Origin: Tetrahymena elliotti 4EA
Lineage: Eukaryota; Ciliophora; Oligohymenophorea; Hymenostomatida; Tetrahymenidae
DNA length: 64,000 bases
Reading direction: 5' to 3'
Assembly (NCBI GenBank): GCA_000231825.2
Contig: JH720294.1
Span: forward strand, 2,450,654 to 2,514,653
In this document: piece after piece, positions 36,801 through 49,845 of the stretch
Numbering within the stretch: position 1 is the stretch's first letter
Layout: each line of letters starts with the position of its first letter
Position numbers and translations under genes: made by a program
Notes under the pieces: generated by a model
Database searches by the model: none
What the model was told of the DNA's origin: nothing
The model's input: only the letters and a program-made list of their open reading frames with translations

Positions 36801-38818
36801 ATATTCCATTCATCTCTCAGATAAGATCCTTTAGAAAAAATAAAGCCCAAAGCAACTATTTTCAATATAGCTTCAGCTAAGTAAGCCCATAAAAAAAAAT
36901 CTTCACACCATTCTGCAAAGCTACTTTGAACATCAGTTGTTGGATCGTCAAGCATAAGCATTATGGAATTGAAAATAATAATAAGTAAAATCAGGTTCTC
37001 AAATGAATTAGATTTAATTATTTTGTAGCAAAAATCGGATATAGCACTAATTTATTTTTAAAATTTAAATTAAATAAAAAAAAGAAATTTGCTAATATTT
37101 TCAGAATTATTTTCAGTTTATTCTTAAAATCCTCAATCTAATATGCCCTTTCATATTTAAAGAATAAATCCTTCAAAATTATTTTTATTTAGTTCCATCA
37201 AATTTTTTGTAAAAGCATTCAAAAAAGATTTAATTTTCTAAGGAAAATAACTCAGAAAAACACTAGTATATATTTTGTAAAATAATAAAAAGAAATCAAA
37301 TTGATTAGAGAAAAAAGAAGTGTTATTTTTTAAGTTGTTAGAAAATAAATAATTTATAAAAAGAAGAGTAAGAAAGTTATCTGAAATAAAATAGTGAAAA
37401 AAATAGTAAAGGGGAAAAATCTAGTAATTTATGAATCAAAAAATTAGAAAATAAACCTGAAATATTATATTAAAATCTGCTTCTAATTTTATTTAAAAGA
37501 AAAATTACCATTTCACCTCAAAAAAGAATTTGAATATCTTTAGTAAAAGAGAAGGTTTATAAAATAAATATCCTAATTTATCCAAGGCTGATTTCCTTTG
37601 TACCATATATGTTTTTAAATAAAGCTTTTCTGCTTTTGAATCTTATTCTTAAGTAAGCTTTTCATACTCATTCAAAGTATCTTAATCAATGTATTCCTCA
37701 GGTCTTTCAACTAAATCCTCATTTTCATTTTATTCACCTCCTTCCTCCTCTTAATTGTGGTTAGCTCCATCTTCATCTAATTGTTATTGAAGCAAATCTC
37801 TAACTTTTTAATACATCTTGCCTTATACTCCATTAATATTAAGTTTTTCATCTATTTCATCATCACTTTTATAAGTATATCCATTTTCTTAAGATCTATC
37901 CTAATCACTTGGTGATTTATCGCTATAAGAACCTTATGAAGTTTGTTATTTAGAATTGAACTTCTATTTTAAATTTTAAATTTCTGATTTAATCAATTTA
38001 TCTGAATCTGACATTTAGCTATCTTCTATTACAAAACTCTTTTTATTGAGAGTTTTTTGTGAAGCTCTTTAATTAACTATTTATTCTAGAGGTGTTATGC
38101 TGTTATTTGAATGTCGAGCTATACTGTTTCTATGTGATGGTGATACTTTAGATCCACGTCTGATACTTTTAGATTGATTTCCTAACTGTTCCTCATATAA
38201 TTGCTTTCCTATGAGATTACTCAAAGGTGATTTTGGATTTGACCTTTAATTTGAAGTTAATTTCATTTTTTCTATTAATGCTTTTTCTTAAGAAGAAAGT
38301 CCAAGAGAGTCTCTCTTTGATTATTTTCTCTTATTTTTGTTCAAATTTTTTAATTCTACCTCTAATCTTTAAGAAAAATCATCAGCATTTTTCGACCTTC
38401 CTGTATTATTATTTTTATTAGTGTCTTCATTCTAAGAATCATCTTAATGTCTACTTGTTTAAATATTATTGTTAGATGTTAGCTTATTAAATTGGTTGCT
38501 GCTTGTGTTGTTTCTATTTGAATCCAAGCCATTTGGCTCAGTAAATTTAAACTAACTTCTATTAGTTTTTTCTAAATCAAGTTCCCTAGAATTGATTTGA
38601 TTTAAATTCGATCTCTTATCATCTGAAGTCAATATTCCCTTTGAATTATTATCATCTTACTTTGACTAATTCAGCAGTGTTTAGAAATTTAAGTTATTTA
38701 TCTACTAACTTGAATTTTTTTAACCATGTTCAGTTTTATTATTTTTAGTTTGATCAATTCTAATATTGGAGTTCTATTTTGCATCTCTAGGGCTGCTAAA
38801 TAAATCATTATTTATCAT
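27814..38818 (-). CDS. Four-domain voltage-gated Ca2+ channel alpha-1 subunit with giant I-II linker
   Basis: Twelve exons on minus: 37509-38818, 36767-37046, 32796-36713, 32358-32736, 31179-32293, 30987-31120, 30833-30926, 30637-30783, 29462-30374, 29124-29372, 28969-29071, 27814-28909. Phases agree at every junction and give about 3,245 residues. All four repeats are present. The S4 segments read LRALRSLRILRPLRTI, FRSVRIFRTFRVMRVTRLLR, LRLLRTLRPLRF and RIIRVFRVSRLLKL. The pore loops are TLEGW, TIENW, SLEGW and TGENW, i.e. EEEE, the Ca2+-selective signature rather than Na+ (DEKA) or NALCN (EEKE type). An N-terminal cytoplasmic region of about 435 residues precedes domain I. The I-II linker is about 1,200 residues, mostly in one exon, with Gln/Asn/Lys-rich, acidic and basic stretches. 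The proximal C-tail (AFNDKLNIFRITWSKYTKK and following) matches the Cav pre-IQ region; the last 300 residues are Ser/Asp-rich. In ciliates such channels act in the plasma or ciliary membrane. Confidence 0.95.
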
Positions 38819-39825
38819 TTTATTCTTTTATTGCTCTTTTAAATATATTTAAACTAGTTTTCAAGTGCCTTTAATGCTATATTTTTTTAAATAATACTTA
38901 TATCTTGTTGAAATGATTGATGGTTGTTGAAAAATATTATTTAGATCTTTTAATGATTATAGAAAGCTTTATTTTAACTACTTGCTAATCCCTACAATAA
39001 GAAGAATGAATTTATTAATTGATTTTGAAAGAATGCAAATTTATATAACAACTATATTTTGATCTATAACCTCTCCTTTTAATAAAATGAATTTATCTTC
39101 AGGTTTTTAACGAAGGTTATTAATACTTTGCTTTACTTTAGTTTTTAACAATAATTAATTAATTTAAAAAATAAACTTTGATTTAATACAATATTAGATT
39201 AAATTAGAGTATGACTAGTATTCTCTTTAAACTTTAGCTTTATTATATACTTTTTGTCACGATTTTGTTTTAATCTTGGTGGTGATTGTAAAATTTTGTA
39301 AAATGTAAAACAATATAGTTACGAAATTTTAGTAAAGTATTTTGATAATTCAAAAGCCATTCAAATAATTATGCCAACAAAATAATTAAAATAGTTCCAC
39401 ATTATTTGTTAGAACAGCTCTCATAAATTAAATTACATTACTAATAGTAAGATCCCATAATTAAATTTTACAAACAAAACATTACCTTTTTATAATTAAT
39501 TAAATAATTCAGTCTTTGATATTGGAAAAAATTACAAACTTGTAGTTAAGTAGAGAACTCTTTCCAACAACTCCTTCTAAATGTATCTAAATAAAATAAT
39601 TTTTATTCATTCTTATTTGATGAAAATATTAAAATTACCATAAATTATTTTAAATGTCAAAAAAAATATTTAAAATTTTCACACATTATTTTTTTCTTTC
39701 TGAAAAAAGTAATATTTTGAAATAAAAAAACTTTTCCAATTAGGTCTTTATCAAGTTTTACAGAAAATGCTTGTAATTTTTATAATAAATAAAAAAAATT
39801 CAATTTTTAAAAACAAAATAGGAAG
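38819..39825. promoter_or_regulatory. Divergent intergenic region, channel / LRR gene
   Basis: 1.0 kb between two divergent starts, which must hold both promoters. A+T-rich, no specific element identified. Confidence 0.4.
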
Positions 39826-41256
39826 ATGAGTAAGAATAAATCAGTAGAAGGTGAGTAGGAGGAGTGTTTTACTGTTTCAAATGCCACAATCAATTAAATA
39901 TTTTAGTTTTTTGATGAAAGTAATTAGATAACAAATTTGGAGTTAATATTTAGAATTTTGCAAAATTTTAGTTACTTAGAATGCACTACTGCTGTAAGCC
40001 AAGGTTTAATAAAATTAATAAATATTTAGAAGTTATTAATACTAATTGAAAGTTTTTGTAAAATCAATTCTAATGGTATAGTTTAATTGATGAATTCTCT
40101 TTCAAAACTCAACACTCTAACCAAGCTAACTTTATTTATAGGAAAAAAAAATGAATTAGGCATAGCAGGGGCTTGTTATATTGGGTAGGCCTTAAAGAGT
40201 TTACACAATCTTGAATATTTTTATTTTTACCTTGGATCTTAAAACTCAATTCAGGTAAAAGGGATTTAAGATTTTGCAGAAGGCCTTGGTTGTTTGCAAA
40301 ATTTGACCTATTTGTAGATAGAAATTTCATCATAAAATGAAATAAGTGAAATTGGAGGCAAATATTTAGGAAAGGGAATAAAGAGCTTGTAACAATTATA
40401 AAAATTACATTTATGTATTGGCTCTTAAAATGATCTGAATTCTGAAGGAGCTAAAGGCTTATGTGAGCCTATACAAGAGTTGAAAAATTTATTAACTTTT
40501 TAATTAAAGATAGAATGGAAAAATAATATCAGCTCAGATGGATGTATTAGTATTGGCAGGGGGATATCTGGTCTATCATCAAACCTTCAGAACTTAAATC
40601 TATCTTTAGGTTCTCATAATCATGTTGGCGAACTTGGTGCATAAGGTATTGGAAAAGGTCTAAAACACCTCAAATAGCTAGAGCATCTCTGTTTAACTAT
40701 AGAGGCATCTAATTAAATAGGCAAAATTGGAGCTATTGGTTTAAGTGAAGGACTGAAATTCTTAAGTAGTCTACAAAACCTCAATCTAATTATTTGCTAA
40801 TATAATAATATTTAGGCGGAAGGAGCAATTTCTATAGGAAATTCTCTTTAATATTTAGTAAATCTAAAAAGTATTTACTTATCAATAGAAAGTCATAATT
40901 ATATATCATCATAAGGTTTAGAATCTATAGGAGAAAGCTTAAAAGCTCTAAGAAACATGCAAAGTTTGACCTTGATATTTGGAGAAGAAAATAATATAGG
41001 CAACGAAGGTGCCAAGGCTTTAGGAGATGGAATTTAATCTTTAGAAAATCTCTCTTAGCTTTCCATCAGTATTGATTACAATTAAATTTCAGAATAAGGC
41101 ATAATTGAGTTACTTAATTGGAGAAAAAAATTATAGTATTTAAAAGTACTCACCATAAATATTGAAGATTAAGATTTTTACTTAAATCAGATGTTTGCAT
41201 ACATTAAATCATGTTTAAAAAAAAGTAAAAGATTAGTTTAATTCAAACTATTTTGA
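39826..41256 (+). CDS. Leucine-rich-repeat protein (ribonuclease-inhibitor-like)
   Basis: Single exon, 476 residues. From about residue 60 to the end it consists of irregular LRRs with the pattern G-x-x-G-A-x-x-L-G-x-G-L-x-x-L-x-x-L-x-x-L-x-L. Examples are LGAQGIGKGLKHLKQLEHL, IGAIGLSEGLKFLSSLQNL and IGNEGAKALGDGIQSLENL. About a dozen repeats can be read. Spacing resembles RI-type LRRs, which form a curved protein-binding solenoid. No kinase, NACHT or membrane domain is attached, so it is probably a free adaptor or scaffold. Large LRR families of this style are common in ciliates. The start is the first ATG after an A-rich leader. The partner is unknown. Confidence 0.88.
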
Positions 41257-42027
41257 TGAAATTGATAATTAAATCTAATCAACTAATATCTAATCAATAA
41301 ATACTTTTTGTAGTTTTTAAATTACTCACAATTTTTAAAATCAAAATTAAAAATTTTAACATGTCTACAAAAATTATTTTCTATTTTAATTTAAAATGAG
41401 ATTTATTATATTAAAAATTAATTTATTCAGGTATATTTTCAGATTTTATTCTTCAAAAAAATACCTAATAAAAGTAGGAGAGTATTTGATTATGTTTATT
41501 CAAGGTAGTAAATGAAAAATAGTAATAATTAATCATTTATTTTAAAATATTCCCAATTTAAAATTTTTGCTAAACGGTTAAATAAATTAAAGGAAGATCT
41601 ATAAAAAGATTTTTGTATGAATTGTTTGAAAATCTTCTATAGGTTAGTCAAAATGAAATTTTTAGAAAACTTGAGAATTTTTTTAATCATAGAATTAATA
41701 AATTAATTAATGAATGAAGTTAGTTGTTTGTAGAGACATTGAATAATAAATGATCTTAATTGACAATTGAAAAAGATTAGATACGAAATATTTTTATAAC
41801 AAACAGTAACACAAGCCATTAAATTGTTAATGAGTGAATGAATATATTAGATTTTATAATTTAAAATTTACAAAGATTGGGAAGAGATGGTAATAATTTG
41901 ATAATAATTATTCATTTGATAAATATTGCAAATACGATATTATTTGAAAAGAAAAAGAAGTCAGTTAGATAGATAGATTGAATATAAAAAAACAATATAT
42001 AGAGATAAATAATTTAGGTTAATAAAT
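41257..42027. other. Intergenic spacer
   Basis: A+T-rich spacer between two + strand genes. It should include the MORN gene promoter. No coding signal or repeat of note. Confidence 0.5.
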
Positions 42028-43763
42028 ATGGGTAATGAATGCTCAGCTTGCTCAAACTGCTAAAAGACAGAAAAATAAACAGAATTTACTACTGATAATA
42101 TAAAAGTAAATGAAATGGATAGTGCAGCTCCTTAGTTAAACTAATAAAACTAGATTCATTATTATGCGTAAGGAAATGATTAGTTTGAATAAGGTAGTGG
42201 AGGAGGAGAAACTTAGGGAATAAATATGAGTAATCAATTTGCACAAGGAATGGTCAACTAGTCTATTCATAATCAAAGCTAGAGTTTATTATAATAGAAT
42301 AATAATTTCGTGAACAACAGCTAATTTACAGATGAACCATAAAATGATGATTAAAATGGAGCAGGACTATATGACTATGAACCTAAGTATTTCACAAAAG
42401 AAGAATCTACTGAAACCATGGCCTAAAATCGTGAAAATTCTAAGGTTAGAGAAAAAAGACAACCTTACATATTCAAGAGTGGTGCAAATTATGATGGTGA
42501 GTGGTTAGGTAAATAAAAATATTTTCAATTTTTGATAAAATTGCTTTCATTTTTGATATTTTATAAATTATTTGCTTGGATATAGCAAATTTTTAGATTT
42601 TTTAGTACTAACTTGCAAACAAACAAAAAATAGAATTCAGTTAGATAATCAATAAATAAATACAAACATGGATTTTTTGTTAAACTTAATTGAATTTAAA
42701 ATTAATATTTCTTTTAAAATAGGCAATATGAGAGATGGTTATGGAGTTTAAACATGGCCTGATGGCGCTAAGTATGAAGGTATGATTTTCGTGTTATTTT
42801 AATATTTTTCGTAAAAACTTCAGTATTTAAATTTTTTACTTTAATAATTGTTTTTAAACTAAATTTTAGGTGAATGGAAGTAAAATAAGGCTTGTGGTAG
42901 AGGAAAATTCTATCACGTAGATGGTGATACTTATGAAGGAGAATGGAAAGATGATAAAGCTAATGGTAAAGGTGTTTATATTCATGTAAACGGTGCTAAA
43001 TATGATGGTAAATCACTTTTATAATTCTTATTTAATTATTAACTTTTGATACTTAATCGTTAAGGTACTTGGAAGGATGATTTATAAGATGGATATGGTG
43101 TTGAAACCTGGGCTGATGGATCTTGCTATGAAGGATAATATAAAGAAACTAAAAAGCATGGTAAAGGTACTTATACTTGGTCTGATGGGTCAAAATATGA
43201 AGGTTAATGGGTAGAAAACAGGTAACTTATTAATTTTAAATAAACATAATTGATAAAGTATTGATCAAATTTTTTTAACATTAGAATATCTGGATACGGA
43301 GTTTATACATGGCTTGATGGAAGAAAATATGAGGTAATTTTATTTTATAATAATTAGTTTATTTTTATTAAAGAATTTAGAATTATCAATCATAAATAAT
43401 AATATTTATTTAAATAAATAAAGGGTGATTGGCACAATAATAATATGCATGGTAAAGGTGTTTATACATGGAGAGATGGAAGAAGATATAGCGGTTAGTA
43501 TCAATATGATAAAAAGCATGGCATAGGTACCTATACATGGGCAGATGGAAGAAAGTATGAAGGTGAATGGTAGTTTGGAAAGTAATTTGATTATTTATAT
43601 TTCATTAAAACTGATTTATGAAAACTCTATAAGAGTCTTGGTTAATAACTATTTTTTTTATGTTAAATAAAGGTAACATGGATAAGGAAAATATATACTA
43701 TAAAATGGAGAAGTAAAAATAGGAATATGGGAAGAAGGTAAAAGAATCAAGTGGTTAAGTTGA
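42028..43763 (+). CDS. MORN-repeat protein with N-terminal acylation motif
   Basis: Seven exons: 42028-42508, 42723-42779, 42870-43007, 43065-43221, 43285-43333, 43424-43581, 43673-43763. They give 376 residues. The N-terminus [11 protein letters not shown] has Gly2 for N-myristoylation and nearby Cys for palmitoylation, so membrane attachment is likely. Residues 12-150 are Gln/Asn-rich. From about residue 155 to the end there are about ten MORN repeats ([40 protein letters not shown], and so on). Several introns sit exactly at the Y-(E/D)-G repeat boundary. No lipid kinase domain follows, unlike plant PIP5K. MORN arrays in protists typically organise cortical or ciliary membrane structures. 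The specific role is unknown. Confidence 0.92.
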
Positions 43764-45280
43764 TCAATCTAAAAACTCATAATAAAATTAATCACTATAA
43801 TAAAAAATTAAAATAATAAAATAATTAATTAAAATTCTTTCACTTTAACATAAAAACTAATTAAAAATAATAATGATCAATTAAAACATGATCAATCTAT
43901 CAACAAAAAAATAAACAAAATTATTAGACCAATAAATTTTTGCAATTTATCCATAGGAGAGAAACAAATAGTATAAAATGAAATTATAATCAATCATTTA
44001 AACATAAATTCATTTGATAATATTAATTAAATCTATCTGTTTGCCATAAAGGTAGTCTCTAAGGACTAAACTCCTAGAAACACCAATTGAAGGAAAGCTT
44101 AATGTAACTAAAAATAAATAATTAAATAACGAAATGTTCAAAAGCCGTGATGATTTATATTGAATAAATTTATGTTAATTGAATAATCCTTATAATATAA
44201 TTAAACTATTAAAATTTCTATAATATCTTAATTTTTAATTATTTTTAGATGTATGTATTGTCTAACTAATAAATCTTGTTTAAGACATCAATTCTACAAA
44301 ATACCTCTAAAAATTATTGTATTTTATCAAATTATGCTGATGTAATTGAATAACCCTAATAATAATAACTAAATATTCAAACATCTATTATTTAGTTTTT
44401 TTTAATTGTTTTTGATGTATCATCAAAAGAATAAATGTTGTAAAAGCATACATTTTATAAAATAAATGCTTCTGAAGATTATTTTATTTTACCAAAGCTT
44501 ATCAAATAAAATTAAATTTATTGGTATTTTTATTAAAAGAACTCCAAGAAACAAAATGGTACTTATGCTTTAATTTTTTGTCATTTTCCTAAATAAATTT
44601 TATTAGACTGACACTTATTAAAGTTAAAATTTTTGATAAAGATAGGCTTTTTTTGTAAAAAGATTATTTTTCAATAAGGAGGAGGACAAATAGTTAAAAA
44701 AATTGTCTGTCCGAGCAACCTTCTTTATTTATCAGAGTAAAACCAGTATAAATATGAAATATTGTAAAAATATAAATAGATTATTTTTCAGGTTAAATAA
44801 ATTTTATCAATATGTTTAAGTTTTATTTTTTTAAATTCTTTATTTGTTTAGTTTTAATCAAAAGAAGCTGTTCTCTTCTTTTAATAATTTTTTATTCAAC
44901 AAAAATAATTTTTTACTTTTAATTGATTTGATAATATTGAATGATAAATTATTTTATTCTTGATTGGATAAAATAGCTAAAAATCAAATTAATATTGAAA
45001 TAAAGTATGAATTTTTAAAGTATTTGGTTAGCTTATTGAAATAAAAGCTATGATTTCTGTTCATTAATGTAATAGATGAATTAATAAACCATCTATTAGA
45101 AACTATGTTGATTTCTGATAACTATTTCTTACAAAACTATCTATCTACTGTTTTTTGTTTTATGGTATAGATAATTAAATCAGAACTATAAGTAAATCAC
45201 AACTTTTTTTAATAAATAGTAAGTAAACATAAAATAAATTATAAACACATACACTTTTAGAATCATTCTGATAACATAAA
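43764..45280. other. Intergenic spacer
   Basis: 1.5 kb, A+T-rich, no gene or structured RNA recognised. The phosphatase promoter should be in its last part. Confidence 0.5.
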
Positions 45281-46357
45281 ATGTCAAAAATCTACGAAAA
45301 CCTATTTTTGGGTAACTTAAAAATATCTTAGAATATTATTTTCTTTGAGAAAAATAAGATAGAAAATGTACTAATTGTTGCTTAGGGGTTGAAAAGACAC
45401 TTTAAGTAGAAGAATTATTTTTAGATTAATGCAATAGATAATCCAGATGAATTAATTATTAAATACTGGCCCTCTTGCATTTAATTTTTAGAATAAGTAA
45501 ATGGAAATACTCTTATACACTGCCTTGGAGGTGTAAGTAGATCTGCCAGTACAGTTATGGCATATGTTATGTTTAAGGAAAATTTGAGCAGTGAAAAAGG
45601 TATTAAAAAAATATCTAAACTTCATCATGATTCTAATCCTAACTCAGGATTTCTTAAGTAATTAGAATTCTGGGATGAAATTCTTTTTAGCTATAGATAA
45701 TAAATTGCTTTTGGTTAAAAGGAAAACTTTGATCTTTTATAATCAATCACAAATAAATTTATGGAAGTTTAAGAAAAGAGAATAGCTTATCATCTTAGGA
45801 TATGTATGGAAAACAAGAAGGCCAGGAGAAGTAAAAAAATGCTGATAGAAGAGAGTATAGAAAATAATCCAATTGATTCTGCTAATGGTTTAAAAGGAAC
45901 AAAACAAGGATATATTTAGAGATAAAAAGAGTATGAAAATGAAATAGACCTAGATGATTTAGAAGATAATCATAATCAAATAGAGGAAGAAGAAGACTAT
46001 GATGATGATTATGAATATATTTATGAAGATAAAGAAAACAAACAATCTAATTTAAATCCAAATTTGAATAATAACGACTTAAATTAAGAAAAATAAGATA
46101 ATGAAAAATATGAATTCTGTTATAAAGATGAAGACATTTAACTTAAAATAAAAAAAACAGAGTAAACTTCCAAAGAAAAAGCCAGAAAAGAAATAAAATT
46201 TAACAAAATGATGAAATAATTAGAAACTGAAAAAAATAATTAAGAAAAATTAGAGAAAACTGAAAGTAGTAGTTCTACTAATGAAGAATGGTTTTATTCT
46301 AATGTTAAACTAGTTAACAAAAAAAAACACAAAAAACAAACTGCAGAAATCTTTTGA
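45281..46357 (+). CDS. Dual-specificity protein phosphatase
   Basis: Single exon, 358 residues. The first 150 residues are a DUSP catalytic domain: start ENLFLGNL, general acid Asp53 in NAIDNPDEL, P-loop HCLGGVSRSAS with Cys81 and Arg87, then TVMAYVM and NPNSGFLKQLEFW as in MAPK-phosphatase-type DUSPs. The usual RP before the PN motif is replaced by HD. The C-terminal 200 residues are charged, with a strongly acidic segment (EEEEDYDDDYEYIYEDKE, about residues 225-245) and a Lys-rich end. There is no CH2/rhodanese docking domain, so this is an atypical DUSP. It would dephosphorylate phospho-Tyr and Ser/Thr; the substrate is unknown. All catalytic residues are intact. Confidence 0.93.
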
Positions 46358-47019
46358 TTCTAATTTCATTTAAATCCTAAATAAACAATATTTTTAATCC
46401 AATAACTTTATTATTCATTTTCCAAACCTAATATCAATAATTAATATATCAGTTATTATTTGTTTGTCCAAGTATTTTTAATTCGTTCAACTTTTATTTC
46501 AAAAATATAAATTAATTCTGTTTGAAACATTACTAAAAATAGACTTTTTAGCACTTTTTCTATTCATAAAAAGAGGTATTTTAAATCAATTTTTAAAAAT
46601 TTTATAATTTTTATTTATTTATATCTACTAAGAAAACAAAATAATAATTGAGTGTTCTTTTTAAAAACAACTTATATCTAAAAAAAAGATTTTCTTTTTC
46701 AAAAATCTACTTTTTGTTTCATTCTTTTATTTTAGAGTTTAATTTTAAAGAAAGAATGCAATAATTATAATAAAATTGAATACCTAAATTTAAATATTTA
46801 GTTTTTTCTTCTTTTACAAAGAAAGAGGTGTTAAAATTTTGATAATCGAAGTTTTTTTTTGTTCAATATTACTAATTAGATTAAGATTTCCAAAAGAGCA
46901 TTTAAATTTAATAGATAATAATTGGTTTCCTTTAATAAATTTCAAGGTTAAAATTCTGAATTGAGTTTAAAAAATATGAATAAACAAATAAAATATGTTA
47001 AAGAAATAAAGTAAATGAA
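46358..47019. other. Convergent spacer
   Basis: Between the 3' ends of the phosphatase (+) and the coiled-coil gene (-). A+T-rich; nothing further seen. Confidence 0.5.
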
Positions 47020-49845
47020 TCATTTATAATATAGTTTTTTAGAAAGAAGTTAATCAATAGACTATGAAAGTTCTTAGATTGGACAGTCGTGGTTGATATT
47101 TAGATGATATTTCACTTTATGGATGATGTTACAGTAGGCCTCATTTTCCATAATTTTTTTGGTAAATTCTGGGATGATTTCTTCTCTTGTTTTTATTTTT
47201 AAACTTTTAATTAAAAGATTTCCAAGGGTGATATCAAGCCTATCTTTTTTTCTCAGTTCAAGATAGTCTTAGAATATCTTTTTAAACAAATCCCATGATT
47301 CTTTAACTCCTAGAGGCTCACTTTTTCTTACTGTAGGGTCTTAGCAGCTTGAAATGATATCATAAAACTGCTTTTAAAATTCTAAAAGCTTTTTGTTTTG
47401 AGAGCATACATCGATAAATTTTTTAATAATCTCTTTGACATCGTGGGTTTCAAGATTGGTTCCAAGTCTGTCAATAACATCTTTATACTCACTGAGCTCC
47501 TTTAGTTGATTAGATCTAATGTAGCTGAGCTCTCTGTTGAGATTTAATATTTCTTAATCTCTCTTCTAAGCAACACTCTTCCAATGCTAATCTTCTTCCT
47601 ATTCACTTAAAAGTTTTTTGTATTCATATTCTAATTCTTTATACTTTTCTAACAACTTAGCTGCTTTCTGTAATATTTCAGTGTTTTCCTTGGCTAGTTC
47701 GTCATTATATTACTAATATAATTCATACTCTAAATTGTTATTCTCCTTTAACTTTTTAATGAAATACTATTTCTCTATCAACTCGACATCTTTCTATACA
47801 TTATTGTAACCTATCTCATATTCCCTAATCTTTGCTTTTAACTCTTCTATTTCCTTTTCTTACTTTTTAATCAAATTTCTTTGCTCCAAAAGCATCTAAG
47901 ACTACTTTTTAATTTCTATTTCTTTATCTTCAATTTTCTCTTTCAAACGATTAATTTCATTCTTCAAATCTAAATTCTCCTCTCTAATGGATATATCATC
48001 ATCATCTGTAATGTCTCTACTGCTGCTCATATTATCTGAATCACTTTCTCCCTCAACAATTATTTTTTCGTTAAAACCTCTCTTAGTGTCTTTTTGCATC
48101 AACCCTTTAACTGAAGAAGTTGTAGATATTCTTAGTGAAGAGTTTCCTTTAACATTTCCTTGATCATTGTATTTCCTTTAAGTTTTTATCTAATTATTAT
48201 TTTAAATCTTCAAGTGCTTTTTCTCTTCTTTTTGTCTTGATTACTTTGATGCAACCTCCAATTTTTTACTAATATCCTAAATTGTATCTTCTTATAAATT
48301 TAAGGTTTCGTCTTTATCTTTTATTGTAGAGTGCTCTGAATGGATTTATATTTACTTTCTACTGCCTTGTCTTTCTGTGTTAGCCTTTGAAAAGCTGCCA
48401 GCACTGTTTGTGCTCTAATTAATTTGATTTTCTTTTCCTTGAATATATTATGAGAATTACTATTACTTATTATTCGGACTCATCTAAGTCACCATAGCAG
48501 ATAATCTATGTTGAGAGGAAACAGAAGAAAAAAACTAATTTTGCTAAAATGGAATATTTTATTAACCAGTCAAGAAAGGACATGGGTTTGTTTGAGGTGG
48601 AAATTATTACAGAGCATTTAAATTTGAAGGAGATCTATTTGTTTAATAATATTCGTCAAGTTATGCTTCATAAGGGGCTTTGTTTTTCTGTAATGCAGTA
48701 TCACTTTAAGGAGTCTAAGATTTACTCTTTTATTAAATAGATGATTATGGAGAATTGAGTTTTTCATTAAGTTTGGCATTAATTTAGTCAATGCTTTTCT
48801 TTCTCTCAGTTACTTTTTGTTAAATTTTCTCAATCTATGACACATCGACAGATTAATCGGAATCTTCAATTCTATTCATGCCATTAAATGAATTATTCTG
48901 CTTTTGAATTTTATTTTAAGATGAAGAACCTAACGAAGTAGGACCTTAGATTTCTTATTTCTTAGGTGATGCATCATAACGTCTTAGTCTATCTTCAATT
49001 TCTCTTTCTACTTATTTCTATGCCTTGTCTTTTTAGGTATAATCTGTAAGCTGTTAATTTATAATTTGATTATTTTTGTTTGCAATAGAAAAGTTAGATA
49101 GAGATGATTTTTTTGATACTTTTTGAGAATATTTCATTTATTCTCTTTCCATGCTGTCTAGATTATCTTACTTTACAATTAGGTCTTTACTTTTTTTAGA
49201 ATTTGAAGGACTTTCTTTTTTTTTATTCGAAGAAGAGGAACTTGGTTTTGAATTCTTAACTGCTTGATCATTTTTCATATTATTTTCAAATGAATTTTTT
49301 CCAACATTTTCTTCAAATTTAACAGAACTTCTAGTAGCATCTTTAGATTTTGTTCTAACATTCTATGAATCAGCTACGGTAGAACCAATGTTCAAAGTAC
49401 TTTTAGACCCTTTAGGAGGCAACCTATAGTAATAATGATCTTTTAAATTGTTTGAACTTTCAACATTGTTTATAAAATTTTTACTGTTAATTTTATTATC
49501 TGTATCAAACTACTAATTTGAAAATAAATTTGCTTAAGAATGTTGAATTTCATAAATATTTTAGCGATCCTACTCAAAATCGCTTTTAGTTTTCAACACT
49601 GCATTAGAAGATTCTATTGTATTTTATGTTTATTCATTTTCATCTTCAAGAATTATTCTTTATCTTATCTTTTACAAACGATCAAGTGCTTCCTTTTCCA
49701 AATCATTAACTTCAGAATCAAAATGAATGTCACTTTCTTTTAACAAATTGCTATCCATGTTTATTTAATTATTTTCAGTGTCCAATTAATGCTAGAGAGA
49801 ATCCTCAGTGCAAAGCATATTTTGTATAAATTGTTTATTACTCAT
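47020..49845 (-). CDS. Long coiled-coil protein, possibly centrosomal/basal-body
   Basis: Single exon, 941 residues, no family firmly recognised. Residues 1-550 are Ser/Asn/Lys/Gln-rich and probably disordered. Around residues 615-800 a long coiled coil is clear (NEINRLKEKIEDKEIEIKK, then KQEKEIEELKAKIREYE, LLEKYKELEYEYKKLLSE). It is followed by a compact helical C-terminus of about 140 residues (YKDVIDRLGTNLETHDVKEI, FQKQFYDIISSCQD, GVKESWDLFKKIFQDYLEL). A coiled coil plus such an end vaguely recalls CEP70-type proteins, but I cannot assert homology. The reading frame is continuous across 48450-48780. A small plus-strand frame there (48549-48758) is only its shadow. The start is the first ATG after a leader with an upstream A+T run. 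Confidence 0.83.

Noticed and set aside
48549..48758. Small + frame of 69 codons with fairly normal amino-acid composition
   Set aside because: It lies antisense within the continuous 941-codon minus frame, so it is a shadow.
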